A stretch of DNA of 46,446 nt from Gordonia sihwensis NBRC 108236. GTDB lineage: Bacteria > Actinomycetota > Actinomycetes > Mycobacteriales > Mycobacteriaceae. Under the pieces are notes generated by a model, which saw nothing but the letters and a program-made list of their open reading frames with translations, was not told where the DNA came from and ran no database searches. Every line of letters begins with the position of its first letter. Position 1 is the first letter of the stretch. Location of the stretch: NCBI RefSeq assembly GCF_000333035.1, contig NZ_BANU01000024.1, positions 1 through 46,446 of the forward strand, written 5' to 3'. Below, piece by piece: positions 17,538 to 25,066 of this stretch. A program made the translations under genes and the position numbers.

Positions 17538-18602
17538 GTGGACCAGTGGATCACCACGTCGGAGGCGGCGGCCCGGCTCGGAGTCAAGCGCGGGACGCTG
17601 TACTCGTACGTCAGTCGCGGCGTCCTGTCCTCGCGGCGGATGCCGGGCCAGTCGGAATCGCTGTTCGACCGCACGCAGATCGACTCCCTGGCCGCCGCCA
17701 AGCACGACGGACGCCGGGCGGGCGACCGACTCCTGCGGTTCCGCGCCGTCGCCAGCGGCGTGTCCGCGATCCGCGACGACCGCCTGTACCTGCGGGGCCG
17801 TGACCTCGCCGAACTGTGCGCGGAGACCGATTTCGCGGGGGCGGCGAAGTTGGTCCTCGGAGCCTCGTCGGCCGTGACTCCGCCCGACGTCGACGGTTCC
17901 GTGGTGTCGGGCGTGCCCGTCGAGCGCCGCATCCCGTTGACGGTGGCGTTGATCGCCGCGGCCGACCCGCTGCGGGCCGATCTGTCGGACATCGGCGACC
18001 GCGTCGTGGGACTGCTTCCGCGTCTTGCCGCATCAGTGCCCGAAATCGACTTCACGCACCCGTGGATCGACCTGCTCGCGACCGTCCTGATCGACAACGG
18101 GCTCGCCGCGTCGACGACGGCGGCCCGGGTCGCGGCGTCGGCACGCGCCGGGGTGTTCGACGCGCTGCTCGCCGGATACGCGGCGCTGTCGGGTCCGCTG
18201 CACGGTGGGGCGCCGGCCACTGCCCGGGTGCTGCTCGACGTGGTGGTCGGCGGGACGGCGGTCGATCGCGCGCTGGCCGACGCGGTGGTCGGAGGCCGTG
18301 TGCCGGGGTTCGGGCACGTGATCTACACCGGGGTGGATCCGCGGGCGCGGATCGTGCTCGACCGTGTCCGGGCCGACCGGCCCGACTCGCAGGCAGTGGC
18401 TGCGGCCGAGTCGATCGCCCGCCGGGTGGGGCGGCCGATGAACATCGACTTCGCCGGTGCTGTCGTCACCCACGAACTGGGGCTCCCGGTGCGGTCGGGG
18501 GAGGTGCTGTTTCAGTACGGGCGGACGGTCGGGATGGCCGCGCACGCGGCCGAGGAGTACGGCGAGGCGCCGCTGCGGTGGCGAGGCAGCAGGACGGGGT
18601 GA
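17538..18602 (+). CDS. helix-turn-helix/citrate synthase fusion protein
   Basis: About 354 residues. The N-terminal MerR/excisionase-type winged helix (WITTSEAAARLGVKRGTLYSY, then FDRTQIDSL) is fused to a citrate synthase-like body. The synthase catalytic positions look intact: His in SGPLHGGAP, His in GFGHVIYTGVDPRA, and Asp in MNIDFAGAV. The protein could thus bind DNA and either catalyse citrate formation or sense its ligands. TTG at 17526 would add MNQP but lies inside a palindrome; GTG at 17538 (VDQWITTSE) is preferred. It diverges from the ordinary citrate synthase gene across the palindrome cluster. I recall similar paired genes in other actinobacteria, but no characterised member. Confidence 0.85.
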   Translation: MDQWITTSEAAARLGVKRGTLYSYVSRGVLSSRRMPGQSESLFDRTQIDSLAAAKHDGRRAGDRLLRFRAVASGVSAIRDDRLYLRGRDLAELCAETDFAGAAKLVLGASSAVTPPDVDGSVVSGVPVERRIPLTVALIAAADPLRADLSDIGDRVVGLLPRLAASVPEIDFTHPWIDLLATVLIDNGLAASTTAARVAASARAGVFDALLAGYAALSGPLHGGAPATARVLLDVVVGGTAVDRALADAVVGGRVPGFGHVIYTGVDPRARIVLDRVRADRPDSQAVAAAESIARRVGRPMNIDFAGAVVTHELGLPVRSGEVLFQYGRTVGMAAHAAEEYGEAPLRWRGSRTG

Positions 18603-18639
18603 CGAGCGAGACGTGCCGGACGCGACCTCGTCACCGGCG

Positions 18640-19104
18640 TCACACCGCGCCGTCGAACCCGTGCTGACGCCACGCCTCGTACAGCGCGACGCTGGTGGCA
18701 TTCGCCAGGTTCATCGAGCGCCGCCCCTCCAGCATCGGGATGCGCAGCCGGTCGGTGATCCGCGGATCGGCGAGGACCTCGTCGGGCAGTCCCGTGGGTT
18801 CCGGTCCGAACAACAGCACATCGCCGGTCTCGTAGGCGACGTCGGTGTAGAAGCGGGTGGCGTGGGCGGTGAAGGCGAACACCCGTCGGGGAGCGAGCCG
18901 TTCCCACGCGGTGTCCAGGTCCGGGTGGACGGTCACATTGGCCATCTCGTGGTAGTCGAGACCGGCACGGCGCACCTGGGCATCGGTCATGGTGAACCCG
19001 AGCGGCTCGATGAGGTGCAGTTCGCAGCCCGTGTTGGCCGCGATCCGAATCGCATTGCCGGTGTTCGGAGGGATGCAGGGCTGGTAGTAGACGATTCGGA
19101 ACAC
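18640..19104 (-). CDS. trmL: tRNA (cytidine(34)-2'-O)-methyltransferase
   Basis: A 154-residue SPOUT-class RNA methyltransferase (the SpoU-annotated Rv3366 type). It uses S-adenosylmethionine to 2'-O-methylate the wobble position of tRNA-Leu. The N-terminal MFRIVYYQPCIPPNTGNAIR contains the catalytic Arg region, and the knot motifs LLFGPEPTGLP and IPMLEGRRSMNLANATSVALYEAW form the cofactor-binding trefoil. TrmL is essentially this minimal SPOUT fold, and the length is normal. It is convergent with the helix-turn-helix/citrate synthase gene, with 37 bp between the stops. Confidence 0.93.
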   Translation of the reverse strand: MFRIVYYQPCIPPNTGNAIRIAANTGCELHLIEPLGFTMTDAQVRRAGLDYHEMANVTVHPDLDTAWERLAPRRVFAFTAHATRFYTDVAYETGDVLLFGPEPTGLPDEVLADPRITDRLRIPMLEGRRSMNLANATSVALYEAWRQHGFDGAV

Positions 19105-19407
19105 ACGAGGATCCTATGCTCCGGCACCTCGGAAGCCGGAGTCGAGGGACGGGCGCTTGACGCGTCTCGAATGAATGTGCGAGGATGTTGTATCCGCGAT
19201 TCGCTGGCGTAGACCCTCTCACGGTCCGCCGGAAGCGATCCGCGAATCTCCCGAGGAACTCTGGGTCAAGGATCGGCGCATCGATGCAGCCGAACCACGA
19301 GAGCCTCATGAAGTCCGTGACTGGGCCGATATCGGAGCCCCAGACCCATGACATCTCCCGCGACGGCGTGAGCCGTTGCCATCTACCCGAATGCCAGGAG
19401 GCATCAC
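19105..19407. other. 303-bp gap with no recognised gene
   Basis: No recognisable domain was found on either strand. A minus-strand reading (about 19354 to 19170) gives a fairly protein-like stretch beginning MSWVWGSDIGPVTDF, but it has no recognisable family and lacks a ribosome-binding site, so it may be a chance reading or a gene remnant. The last 12 bp contain the AGGAGG site of the small gene at 19408. Confidence 0.4.
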
Positions 19408-19578
19408 ATGAACAGCACTATCGACAACAACAACATCACCATCACCTCGATCGCGGGACGGGCCGGGCTCGATCCGAAGCAGACCGTCTGGTTTCAGATC
19501 GACGACGCCACCGGCTTCTACGTGACGGTCGAGGAGTTCCTCGCCGTCGCGCGGTCGCAGCAGATGGCCGCCGCCTGA
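19408..19578 (+). CDS. 56-residue hypothetical protein with strong ribosome-binding site
   Basis: A short gene encoding 56 residues. It starts MNSTIDNNNITITSIAGRAG, continues through WFQIDDATGFYVTVEEFLAV, and ends QQMAAA. A perfect AGGAGG at 19396-19401 lies six bases before the ATG, and codon third positions are mostly G or C, both supporting real translation. The N-terminus is Asn/Thr/Ile-rich; the middle is amphipathic with aromatic residues. There is no TM helix or signal peptide. The family is not recognised. It is flanked by a 300-bp featureless gap upstream and a convergent lipoprotein gene downstream. Confidence 0.7.
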   Translation: MNSTIDNNNITITSIAGRAGLDPKQTVWFQIDDATGFYVTVEEFLAVARSQQMAAA

Positions 19579-19606
19579 CCTCTGTTCGCGGCAGGGACCG
19601 GGCGGT

Positions 19607-19993
19607 TCAGCACAGGCTGGGCTCGCCGATCTTGACGACCGACAGAACGGCGTCGCCCTCACCGATCGGCGTCCCGGGGGACGGAGTCTGAGCGACGACC
19701 ACCCAGTTCCGATCGCGGATCTGGTGCCGGCCCCTGCCGGTGGCGTCGTTGCTTCGCGAGTAGAAGACACCGGCCCGCTGGATCTCGTTCTGAGCCTCTT
19801 GGAGGTTCATGCACACGACGTTCGGCATGATCGCGTTCGCGGCCGAGCTGACTGGTGCCGCAGCGTGCTGGGTATTCATCTCGGTCGTCTCCGGCGCCGT
19901 CGCGCCTCCGGCGGAGACGTCGCCGGTGGAACAGCCGACGAGCAGTCCAGCTGCGACGACTGCCGCAACGACACCGGTCACAGAGCGGAACAT
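19607..19993 (-). CDS. lipoprotein with a single PASTA-like domain
   Basis: A 128-residue exported lipoprotein. The signal peptide MFRSVTGVVAAVVAAGLLVGC has a lipobox with the lipidated Cys at residue 21. After a short linker, a PASTA-like domain covers about residues 54-125: IMPNVVCMNLQEAQNEIQRAG, then VVAQTPSPGTPIGEGDAVLSVV. PASTA domains bind muropeptides or other PASTA proteins in the cell wall. Two further cysteines (VCMN and the C-terminal residue) could form a disulfide. GAGAGG precedes the ATG. Unlike most PASTA proteins it carries no kinase or transpeptidase domain; it may be a wall-sensing partner for such proteins, which is inference. Confidence 0.8.
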   Translation of the reverse strand: MFRSVTGVVAAVVAAGLLVGCSTGDVSAGGATAPETTEMNTQHAAAPVSSAANAIMPNVVCMNLQEAQNEIQRAGVFYSRSNDATGRGRHQIRDRNWVVVAQTPSPGTPIGEGDAVLSVVKIGEPSLC

Positions 19994-20073
19994 GGGGCGC
20001 CTCTCGTTCTGATGAATGGGACGATACCGACTCATATCGGCCGGCGGCGGGGAACCACCCCGCGTCCGCCGCC

Positions 20074-21411
20074 TCAGATTCGTCGCGACAGCACCACGCG
20101 CCCGCCTCGTGCGGGCGCGTACGCGACGCCTCGGGAGTGCCAGCGTTCGCCCTTCGCCGCGGTCGGCTGGACGGCGAACGTGCGCAGCAGTTCTCGGAGC
20201 ACCACATCCATCTCCATGTGCGCGAACGCTGCTCCGATGCAGCGCCGGGTGCCGCCGCCGAAGGGCAGCCACGCCTGCCCGGGCTTCGCGTCGACGAAGC
20301 GCTGCGGGTCGAACCGTGCCGGGTCGGCGAACTGCCGGCTGTCGTCGTGCAGCAGTGAGATGGCCACCACCGCGTTGTATCCCTTGGGGATTCGGTAGTC
20401 GCCGAGTTCGAGACCGTCCTCGGCGATGACGTGTCTGCCGAACAGGTCGATCACCGGCCGGCTCCGCTGGACCTCGTGGATCGTCGCGATCCGGAGTGTG
20501 TTCTCCTCCGACCGCGCCTCGGCCGCGAGGTCGGCGAGAATCCGCGGGTGCCGGCTCAGACGCTCCATCGCCCACGCGAGCGTGGTCGCGGTGGTCTCAT
20601 GACCGGCGGCGAGCAGGGTCAGCAGTTCGTCGCGGATCTCCGCGTCGGACATGACCGTGCCGTCGTCGTAGCTGCTCTGCACCATCAGCGCGAGGATGTC
20701 GTTGCGCTCGGCGAGGTGGGCGTCAGCGCGGGCCTGAGTGATCAACGGCGAGATGACTGCGTCGTACTCGGCGCGCTCGGCGTCGAATCGGTTGCGCGGG
20801 TTGGCCTTTCCTCCCAACCGCGGCAGTTCGGGAAGCGTGGCGAGCCGCGACCCGTTCGTCACCAACGGAGGCATGAGGTCGGCAAGCGCGTCGAGTCCGC
20901 TGCCCTGCGCCCCGAACACCGCGCGGAGGATGACGTTCAGCGTGATCCGCATCATCGGCTCGAGCGTCGCGAAGGGACGTCCGACCGGCCAGCGCGACGC
21001 CTCCGAGGCGAACTCCTGCGCGACGATCGCCTCGTACTCCTTGATTCGCCGCCCGTGCAGCGGCGGAGTGAGCAGACGCCGCCGGCGCCGGTGCTCGTCG
21101 CCGACGAGTGCGAACATCGAACCGCGGCCCAGGGTGCGCCCGAGGTTGGGCCGGACGTTGACGACGGTGTCCGACTTCGCCATGCACAGTTGCTTGGCCA
21201 TCGCCGGATCGCTGATCAGCACGGTCTCGCCGAAGAACGGAAGGGCCAGCGCGGCGGCGTCGCCGTAGCGGTGCGCGATCCAGCGCAGGGATCGACGTCG
21301 GTCGACGAGGAATCCGGCACCCTGCACCGCGCGCGGCAGCCGAGGGCCGCGTGGAAGACGGTGCGGCCCGTCGGCGCGTGTGCGTTCCGGATCGGAGACT
21401 TGGAGATCCAC
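20074..21411 (-). CDS. cytochrome P450
   Basis: A 445-residue cytochrome P450 monooxygenase. The I-helix oxygen-binding motif AGHETTATT, the K-helix region with EVQR, and the haem-binding loop FGGGTRRCIGAAFA with the Cys ligand are all present. The substrate is not predictable. GTG at 21411 is chosen because GAAAGGA precedes it at good spacing; an ATG five bases upstream is in another frame. It diverges from a TetR-family regulator with two palindromes between them, a typical arrangement in which TetR represses the P450 until an inducer appears. No redox partner gene adjoins it. Confidence 0.95.
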   Translation of the reverse strand: MDLQVSDPERTRADGPHRLPRGPRLPRAVQGAGFLVDRRRSLRWIAHRYGDAAALALPFFGETVLISDPAMAKQLCMAKSDTVVNVRPNLGRTLGRGSMFALVGDEHRRRRRLLTPPLHGRRIKEYEAIVAQEFASEASRWPVGRPFATLEPMMRITLNVILRAVFGAQGSGLDALADLMPPLVTNGSRLATLPELPRLGGKANPRNRFDAERAEYDAVISPLITQARADAHLAERNDILALMVQSSYDDGTVMSDAEIRDELLTLLAAGHETTATTLAWAMERLSRHPRILADLAAEARSEENTLRIATIHEVQRSRPVIDLFGRHVIAEDGLELGDYRIPKGYNAVVAISLLHDDSRQFADPARFDPQRFVDAKPGQAWLPFGGGTRRCIGAAFAHMEMDVVLRELLRTFAVQPTAAKGERWHSRGVAYAPARGGRVVLSRRI

Positions 21412-21465
21412 GACATCGTCCTTTCTCGGGAGCGGGCACCGGCGGAACGCGGCCGCGTCACCGCC

Positions 21466-21502
21466 TGGTACCGGTCGGTACCAACGGTACGATGAAGTAC
21501 CG
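21466..21502. promoter_or_regulatory. two tandem TetR-type operators
   Basis: Two adjacent 18-bp palindromes: TGGTACCGGTCGGTACCA (21466-21483; 7-bp arms, 4-bp spacer) and CGGTACGATGAAGTACCG (21485-21502; 6-bp arms, 6-bp spacer). Their centres are 19 bp apart, about two helical turns, suiting two regulator dimers on one face. They lie between the P450 and TetR starts. Confidence 0.75.
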
Positions 21503-21532
21503 AACTTGCCAAGGGGACCCGTGAGGTGGGAG

Positions 21533-22141
21533 ATGCCGACGACCGCGCAGGAGAGCCCGACCGTCCGCGGACGGCTGCTCGACGCGATGCGCCAGTGCCT
21601 GACCGATCGCGGCTACCAAGCGACCACCATCGCCGACATCGTGCGTGTGGCACGCACGTCGAAACGTTCCTTCTACGCCGAGTTCGCAGACAAGCAGGAG
21701 TGCTACGTAGAACTGCTGGGCGCCGTCAACGTGGAACTGCTGGCGGCCATCGAGACGGCCGTCGACCCGGCGTCCGCGTGGCCGGCGCAGGTGCGACAGG
21801 CGGTGCACGCATACATCACGGTGTGCGAATCGAATCCCGGCACCACGCGCAGCTGGATTCGGGAATTGCCGGCTCTCGGTGACGCGGCCCGTGCGGTGCA
21901 GCTCGCTTCGCTGGAGGCGTTCACGGCTCTGATGGCACGCCTGACCGGCACGGACCGGTTCCACGCCGCGGGCATCCCGCCGATGTCTCGCGAGACCGCG
22001 GTGATCGTCTGGGGCGGCATTCGGGAACTCGCGGCATCGACGATCGAACGCGGCCTTCCGCTGAGCTCGCTCGAGGAGCCGGCGGTGGCGGCGTGCGTCG
22101 CCCTGGTCGGCGGCACGGCCGCTGCGCGCGCCGTCGACTAG
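21533..22141 (+). CDS. TetR-family transcriptional regulator
   Basis: A protein of about 202 residues with an N-terminal TetR helix-turn-helix (GRLLDAMRQCLTDRGYQATTIADIVRVARTSKRSFYAEFADK) and a helical ligand-binding C-terminus. ATG at 21533 has GAGGTGGGAG upstream; GTG at 21521 is an alternative that adds four residues. It diverges from the P450 gene, with two palindromes in the 122-bp gap, so it most likely represses the P450 and itself. The inducer is unknown. Confidence 0.93.
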   Translation: MPTTAQESPTVRGRLLDAMRQCLTDRGYQATTIADIVRVARTSKRSFYAEFADKQECYVELLGAVNVELLAAIETAVDPASAWPAQVRQAVHAYITVCESNPGTTRSWIRELPALGDAARAVQLASLEAFTALMARLTGTDRFHAAGIPPMSRETAVIVWGGIRELAASTIERGLPLSSLEEPAVAACVALVGGTAAARAVD

Positions 22142-22184
22142 GGGGTACGCGCGATCGGCGGGGATAGTGGAACAATAGAGACCC

Positions 22185-23051
22185 GTGACGGCGATTCGAC
22201 TGGACGGCAAACTCACCCGCGACGAGATCTTCACCGATCTGAGCGCCCGCGTGGCGCGGCTCAACGCAGCCGGGATCACTCCCGGACTGGGAACCGTGCT
22301 CGTCGGCGACGACCCGGGTTCGCACTCGTACGTGAAGGGCAAGCACTCCGACTGCGCCAAGGTCGGCATCGCGTCGATCCGCAAGGATCTCCCGGCCGAC
22401 GCGACCACCGAGCAGCTGAACGCCGCGATCGACGACCTCAACGCGGACCCCGCGTGCACCGGCTACATCGTGCAGCTGCCGCTGCCCAAGCACCTCGATG
22501 AGAACGCGGCGCTCGAGCGCATCGCACCGGAGAAGGACGCCGACGGTCTGCATCCGATCAACCTCGGCCGCCTCGTGCTCGGTAAGGAGTCGACCCTGCC
22601 GTGCACGCCGCGCGGCGTGATCCACCTGCTGCGCCGCTACGACATCCCGCTCGACGGCGCGCGCGTCACCGTGGTCGGCCGCGGCGTCACCATCGGCCGG
22701 CCGATCGGCCTGCTGCTGACCCGCCGGAGCGAGAACGCGACGGTCACGCTGTGCCACACCGGTACCCGCGACCTCGCGGCCGAGGTGAGCCGCGCCGACA
22801 TCGTGGTCGCGGCAGCCGGCGTGCCGCACCTGATCACGGCCGACATGGTGAAGCCGGGTGCCGCCGTCATCGACGTCGGCGTCAGCCGCACCGAGGCGGG
22901 ACTCACCGGCGACGTGCACCCCGACGTCTGGGAGGTCGCCGGCGCGGTGTCGCCCAACCCGGGCGGCGTCGGTCCGCTGACGCGCGCGTTCCTGCTGGCG
23001 AACGTCGTCGAGCGCGCCGAAGCTCAGCTGGCGGACCTCGAGAGCAAGTGA
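22185..23051 (+). CDS. folD: methylenetetrahydrofolate dehydrogenase/cyclohydrolase
   Basis: A 288-residue bifunctional FolD that interconverts 5,10-methylene-, methenyl- and 10-formyl-tetrahydrofolate, feeding purine, methionine and formyl-Met-tRNA synthesis. Motifs are [17 protein letters not shown] with the catalytic Lys, [24 protein letters not shown], and the NADP site [25 protein letters not shown] closes the fold. The GTG start at 22185 is standard for this length. It overlaps the next gene by one base (TGATG), as in the mycobacterial folD-DUF3017 pair. Confidence 0.97.
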   Translation: MTAIRLDGKLTRDEIFTDLSARVARLNAAGITPGLGTVLVGDDPGSHSYVKGKHSDCAKVGIASIRKDLPADATTEQLNAAIDDLNADPACTGYIVQLPLPKHLDENAALERIAPEKDADGLHPINLGRLVLGKESTLPCTPRGVIHLLRRYDIPLDGARVTVVGRGVTIGRPIGLLLTRRSENATVTLCHTGTRDLAAEVSRADIVVAAAGVPHLITADMVKPGAAVIDVGVSRTEAGLTGDVHPDVWEVAGAVSPNPGGVGPLTRAFLLANVVERAEAQLADLESK

Positions 23052-23413
23052 TGGCGGCCGAGGCGTCCGGGGGTGCCGCGCACGACGGGCCCGTCCCGGT
23101 CGACTCGGAACGGGTGGAATCGATGCGCCGTGCCCGCAAGCTGCACGGCTTCATCGCCAACGTGCCCTACTACACCGTTCTGGCGGTGATAGCCGTCGCG
23201 GCGCTGCTGGTGCTGATCGACCGTTGGCGACGCGGGGCATTCGTCTTCGGCTCGGCGATGCTCCTGGGCGCGGTGTTCCGTGCGTTCCTTCCGGCGAATC
23301 GCGTCGGCCTCCTGCAGGTGCGCAGCCGCGTCTTCGACATCTGCGCCATGGCGGCGCTCGGCGGCACCGTGCTGTGGCTCGCCACATCGATCGACTCGCT
23401 CGGAACCGCTTAG
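23051..23413 (+). CDS. DUF3017 membrane protein
   Basis: A 120-residue membrane protein with a soluble N-terminus (about 35 residues) and three TM helices: VPYYTVLAVIAVAALLVLI, AFVFGSAMLLGAVFRAFL, and ICAMAALGGTVLWLATSI. It matches the DUF3017 family that follows folD in mycobacteria (Rv3355c). The ATG overlaps the folD stop by one base. The function is unknown; the conserved linkage to folD suggests co-expression rather than a defined role. Confidence 0.88.
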   Translation: MAAEASGGAAHDGPVPVDSERVESMRRARKLHGFIANVPYYTVLAVIAVAALLVLIDRWRRGAFVFGSAMLLGAVFRAFLPANRVGLLQVRSRVFDICAMAALGGTVLWLATSIDSLGTA

Positions 23414-23455
23414 CACCTCCGCCGGGTCGGCGCCGTGATGTGTCACGGTTGAGGC

Positions 23456-23833
23456 ATGACCGAATCTGCCGACGCATGCGATCTGTATCGCCGCTGGATC
23501 GATGAATTGTGGAACGGGCCGACCGACCGTGAACGTCTCAAGGCGGTCGCCGAGGAACTGGTGAGCGAGGACTTCCTCGGACACTGGCCGAGCGCGGAGG
23601 TCGCCGGTCCCGGCAAGCTCGCCGCACTGGTCGACGCCACGAAAGCCACCTACCGGGACCTGGTCTTCGAGGTGGAGGTCGGGCCGTTCGCCGCCGACGG
23701 CTACGTGGCCGGGCGGTGGGCAGGTCAGGGTATGACGTCCGACGGACAGATCTCGTATCTGACGGGCAACGACATCCTGAGCGTCCGCGACGGACGGTTC
23801 ACCGAGTACTGGGTGGCCTCGACGGAACTGTGA
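23456..23833 (+). CDS. SnoaL-like (NTF2-fold) protein
   Basis: A 125-residue protein of the SnoaL-like/ester-cyclase group. The pattern YRRWIDELWNG, then VAEELVSEDFLGHWP, then VGPFAADGYVAGRWAGQG and NDILSVRDGRFTEYWVASTEL is typical of the cone-shaped NTF2 fold with a central ligand pocket. These proteins include isomerases, cyclases and binding proteins; the substrate cannot be assigned. It is a single gene following DUF3017 and convergent with metX. Confidence 0.8.
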   Translation: MTESADACDLYRRWIDELWNGPTDRERLKAVAEELVSEDFLGHWPSAEVAGPGKLAALVDATKATYRDLVFEVEVGPFAADGYVAGRWAGQGMTSDGQISYLTGNDILSVRDGRFTEYWVASTEL

Positions 23834-23856
23834 GAGTGAGCGCTGCGGGTTGCGGC

Positions 23857-25017
23857 TCAGTCCGCCGACCGCCGCAGGCGCGCGACGTCCATCGTCTTCG
23901 CGAGGAGTTCCCGGATCGGCTCGAACTCGGTGAGGAATCCGTCGTGGCCGGCGTCGGAGCGGATCACGTGCAGCCCGCCGACGCAGTCGCCGAGCTCGCG
24001 GGCGATCTCCTCGAGTTGGTACAGCGGATACAGCCGGTCGGAGTCGATCGCGCCGACGACGGTCGGCACGCTGCATCCGGCCAGGGCCGCCGCGACGCCG
24101 CCGCGGTCGCGGCCGACGTCGTGGTTGTTGAGGACGTCCGAGAGCACCACGTAGGCGCCCGGATCGAAGCGCCGCTTGAGCTTCTCGGCCTGGTGCTCCA
24201 GATAGCTGGCGATGGAGTAGCGGCCGTCGACCAGCGGGTTCTCCTCTCCCTGGGGGCGGTTCTCGAAACGCTGGTCGAGCTCGCGGTCGCTCCGGTAGCT
24301 CAGATGCGCGATCCGGCGCGCGATACCCATTCCGGTGCTGGGGGAGCGGCCGGTCCCGTAGTAGTCGCCGCCCTGCCACGCGGGATCGGACTTGATCGCC
24401 TCGATCTGGGTGGTCTGCGTGCCGATCTGATCGGCGCTGGCCCGCGCGCCCACCGCCAGCACCAGCGCGGCGCCGACCGCGTCGGGGTAGGTGACGGCCC
24501 ATTCGAGGGCACGGGCACCTCCCATCGAGCCGCCCGCGACGGCGGCCAGCCGGCTGATGCCGAGTGCCTCCAGCGCGAGCGACTCCGACCGGACGAGGTC
24601 GCGAACGGTGAGCCGCGGGAAGCGTGACCCCCACGGCCTGCCGTCGGGAGCGAGGGAGCCGGGACCGGTGGAGCCGAAGCAGCCGCCGATCGCGTTCGGC
24701 GCCAACACGCACCATTCGTCGGTGTCGACCGCGCAGCCCGGCCCGATCAGTCCGTCCCACCATCCGGTCATCGAGAACTGATCGTCGGCCGGGCCGGCGA
24801 CGTGCGAGTTACCGGTGAGCGCGTGCAGCGCCAACACGATGTTGTCCCGGGCCGCCGTCGGCGTGCCCCACTTCTGGAAGGCGACGGTGACGTCGGCCAG
24901 CGTGGCCCCCGAATCGAGAGTCAGATCGCCGATCGAGACGCTGACCTGAGCTCCGTCCGGACGGGTGGCCCAGTCGGGGTCGCTCACCGTCGTGGCCGGG
25001 TCGATACTGACCGACAC
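23857..25017 (-). CDS. metX: homoserine O-acetyltransferase
   Basis: An alpha/beta-hydrolase-fold enzyme of about 386 residues that acetylates L-homoserine with acetyl-CoA, the first committed step of methionine synthesis. The catalytic triad is visible: Ser in GGSMGGARALEW, Asp in AIDSDRLYP and His in DAGHDGFL. ALTGNSHVAG and the long capping region fit MetX. GTG at 25017 is preferred because AAGGGAGG lies just before it; an ATG at 25062 would read through an 18-bp tandem duplication. It follows metY on the same strand and is probably co-transcribed under the SAM-IV riboswitch. Confidence 0.95.
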   Translation of the reverse strand: MSVSIDPATTVSDPDWATRPDGAQVSVSIGDLTLDSGATLADVTVAFQKWGTPTAARDNIVLALHALTGNSHVAGPADDQFSMTGWWDGLIGPGCAVDTDEWCVLAPNAIGGCFGSTGPGSLAPDGRPWGSRFPRLTVRDLVRSESLALEALGISRLAAVAGGSMGGARALEWAVTYPDAVGAALVLAVGARASADQIGTQTTQIEAIKSDPAWQGGDYYGTGRSPSTGMGIARRIAHLSYRSDRELDQRFENRPQGEENPLVDGRYSIASYLEHQAEKLKRRFDPGAYVVLSDVLNNHDVGRDRGGVAAALAGCSVPTVVGAIDSDRLYPLYQLEEIARELGDCVGGLHVIRSDAGHDGFLTEFEPIRELLAKTMDVARLRRSAD

Positions 25018-25030
25018 CTGGCCTCCCTTC

Positions 25031-25066
25031 AGTGGACGAGACAACGGCAGTGGACGAGACAACGGC
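25031..25066. repeat. 18-bp tandem duplication between metY and metX
   Basis: The unit AGTGGACGAGACAACGGC occurs twice head to tail (25031-25048 and 25049-25066) with no mismatch. It fills the gap between the metY stop and the metX ribosome-binding site, changing the metY-metX spacing by 18 bp without altering either protein. Confidence 0.9.

Noticed and set aside
19160..19354. Minus-strand protein-like reading in the 19.1-19.4 kb gap
   Set aside because: No ribosome-binding site, no recognised family, and the frame runs on out of phase through trmL. Kept only as a possible remnant.
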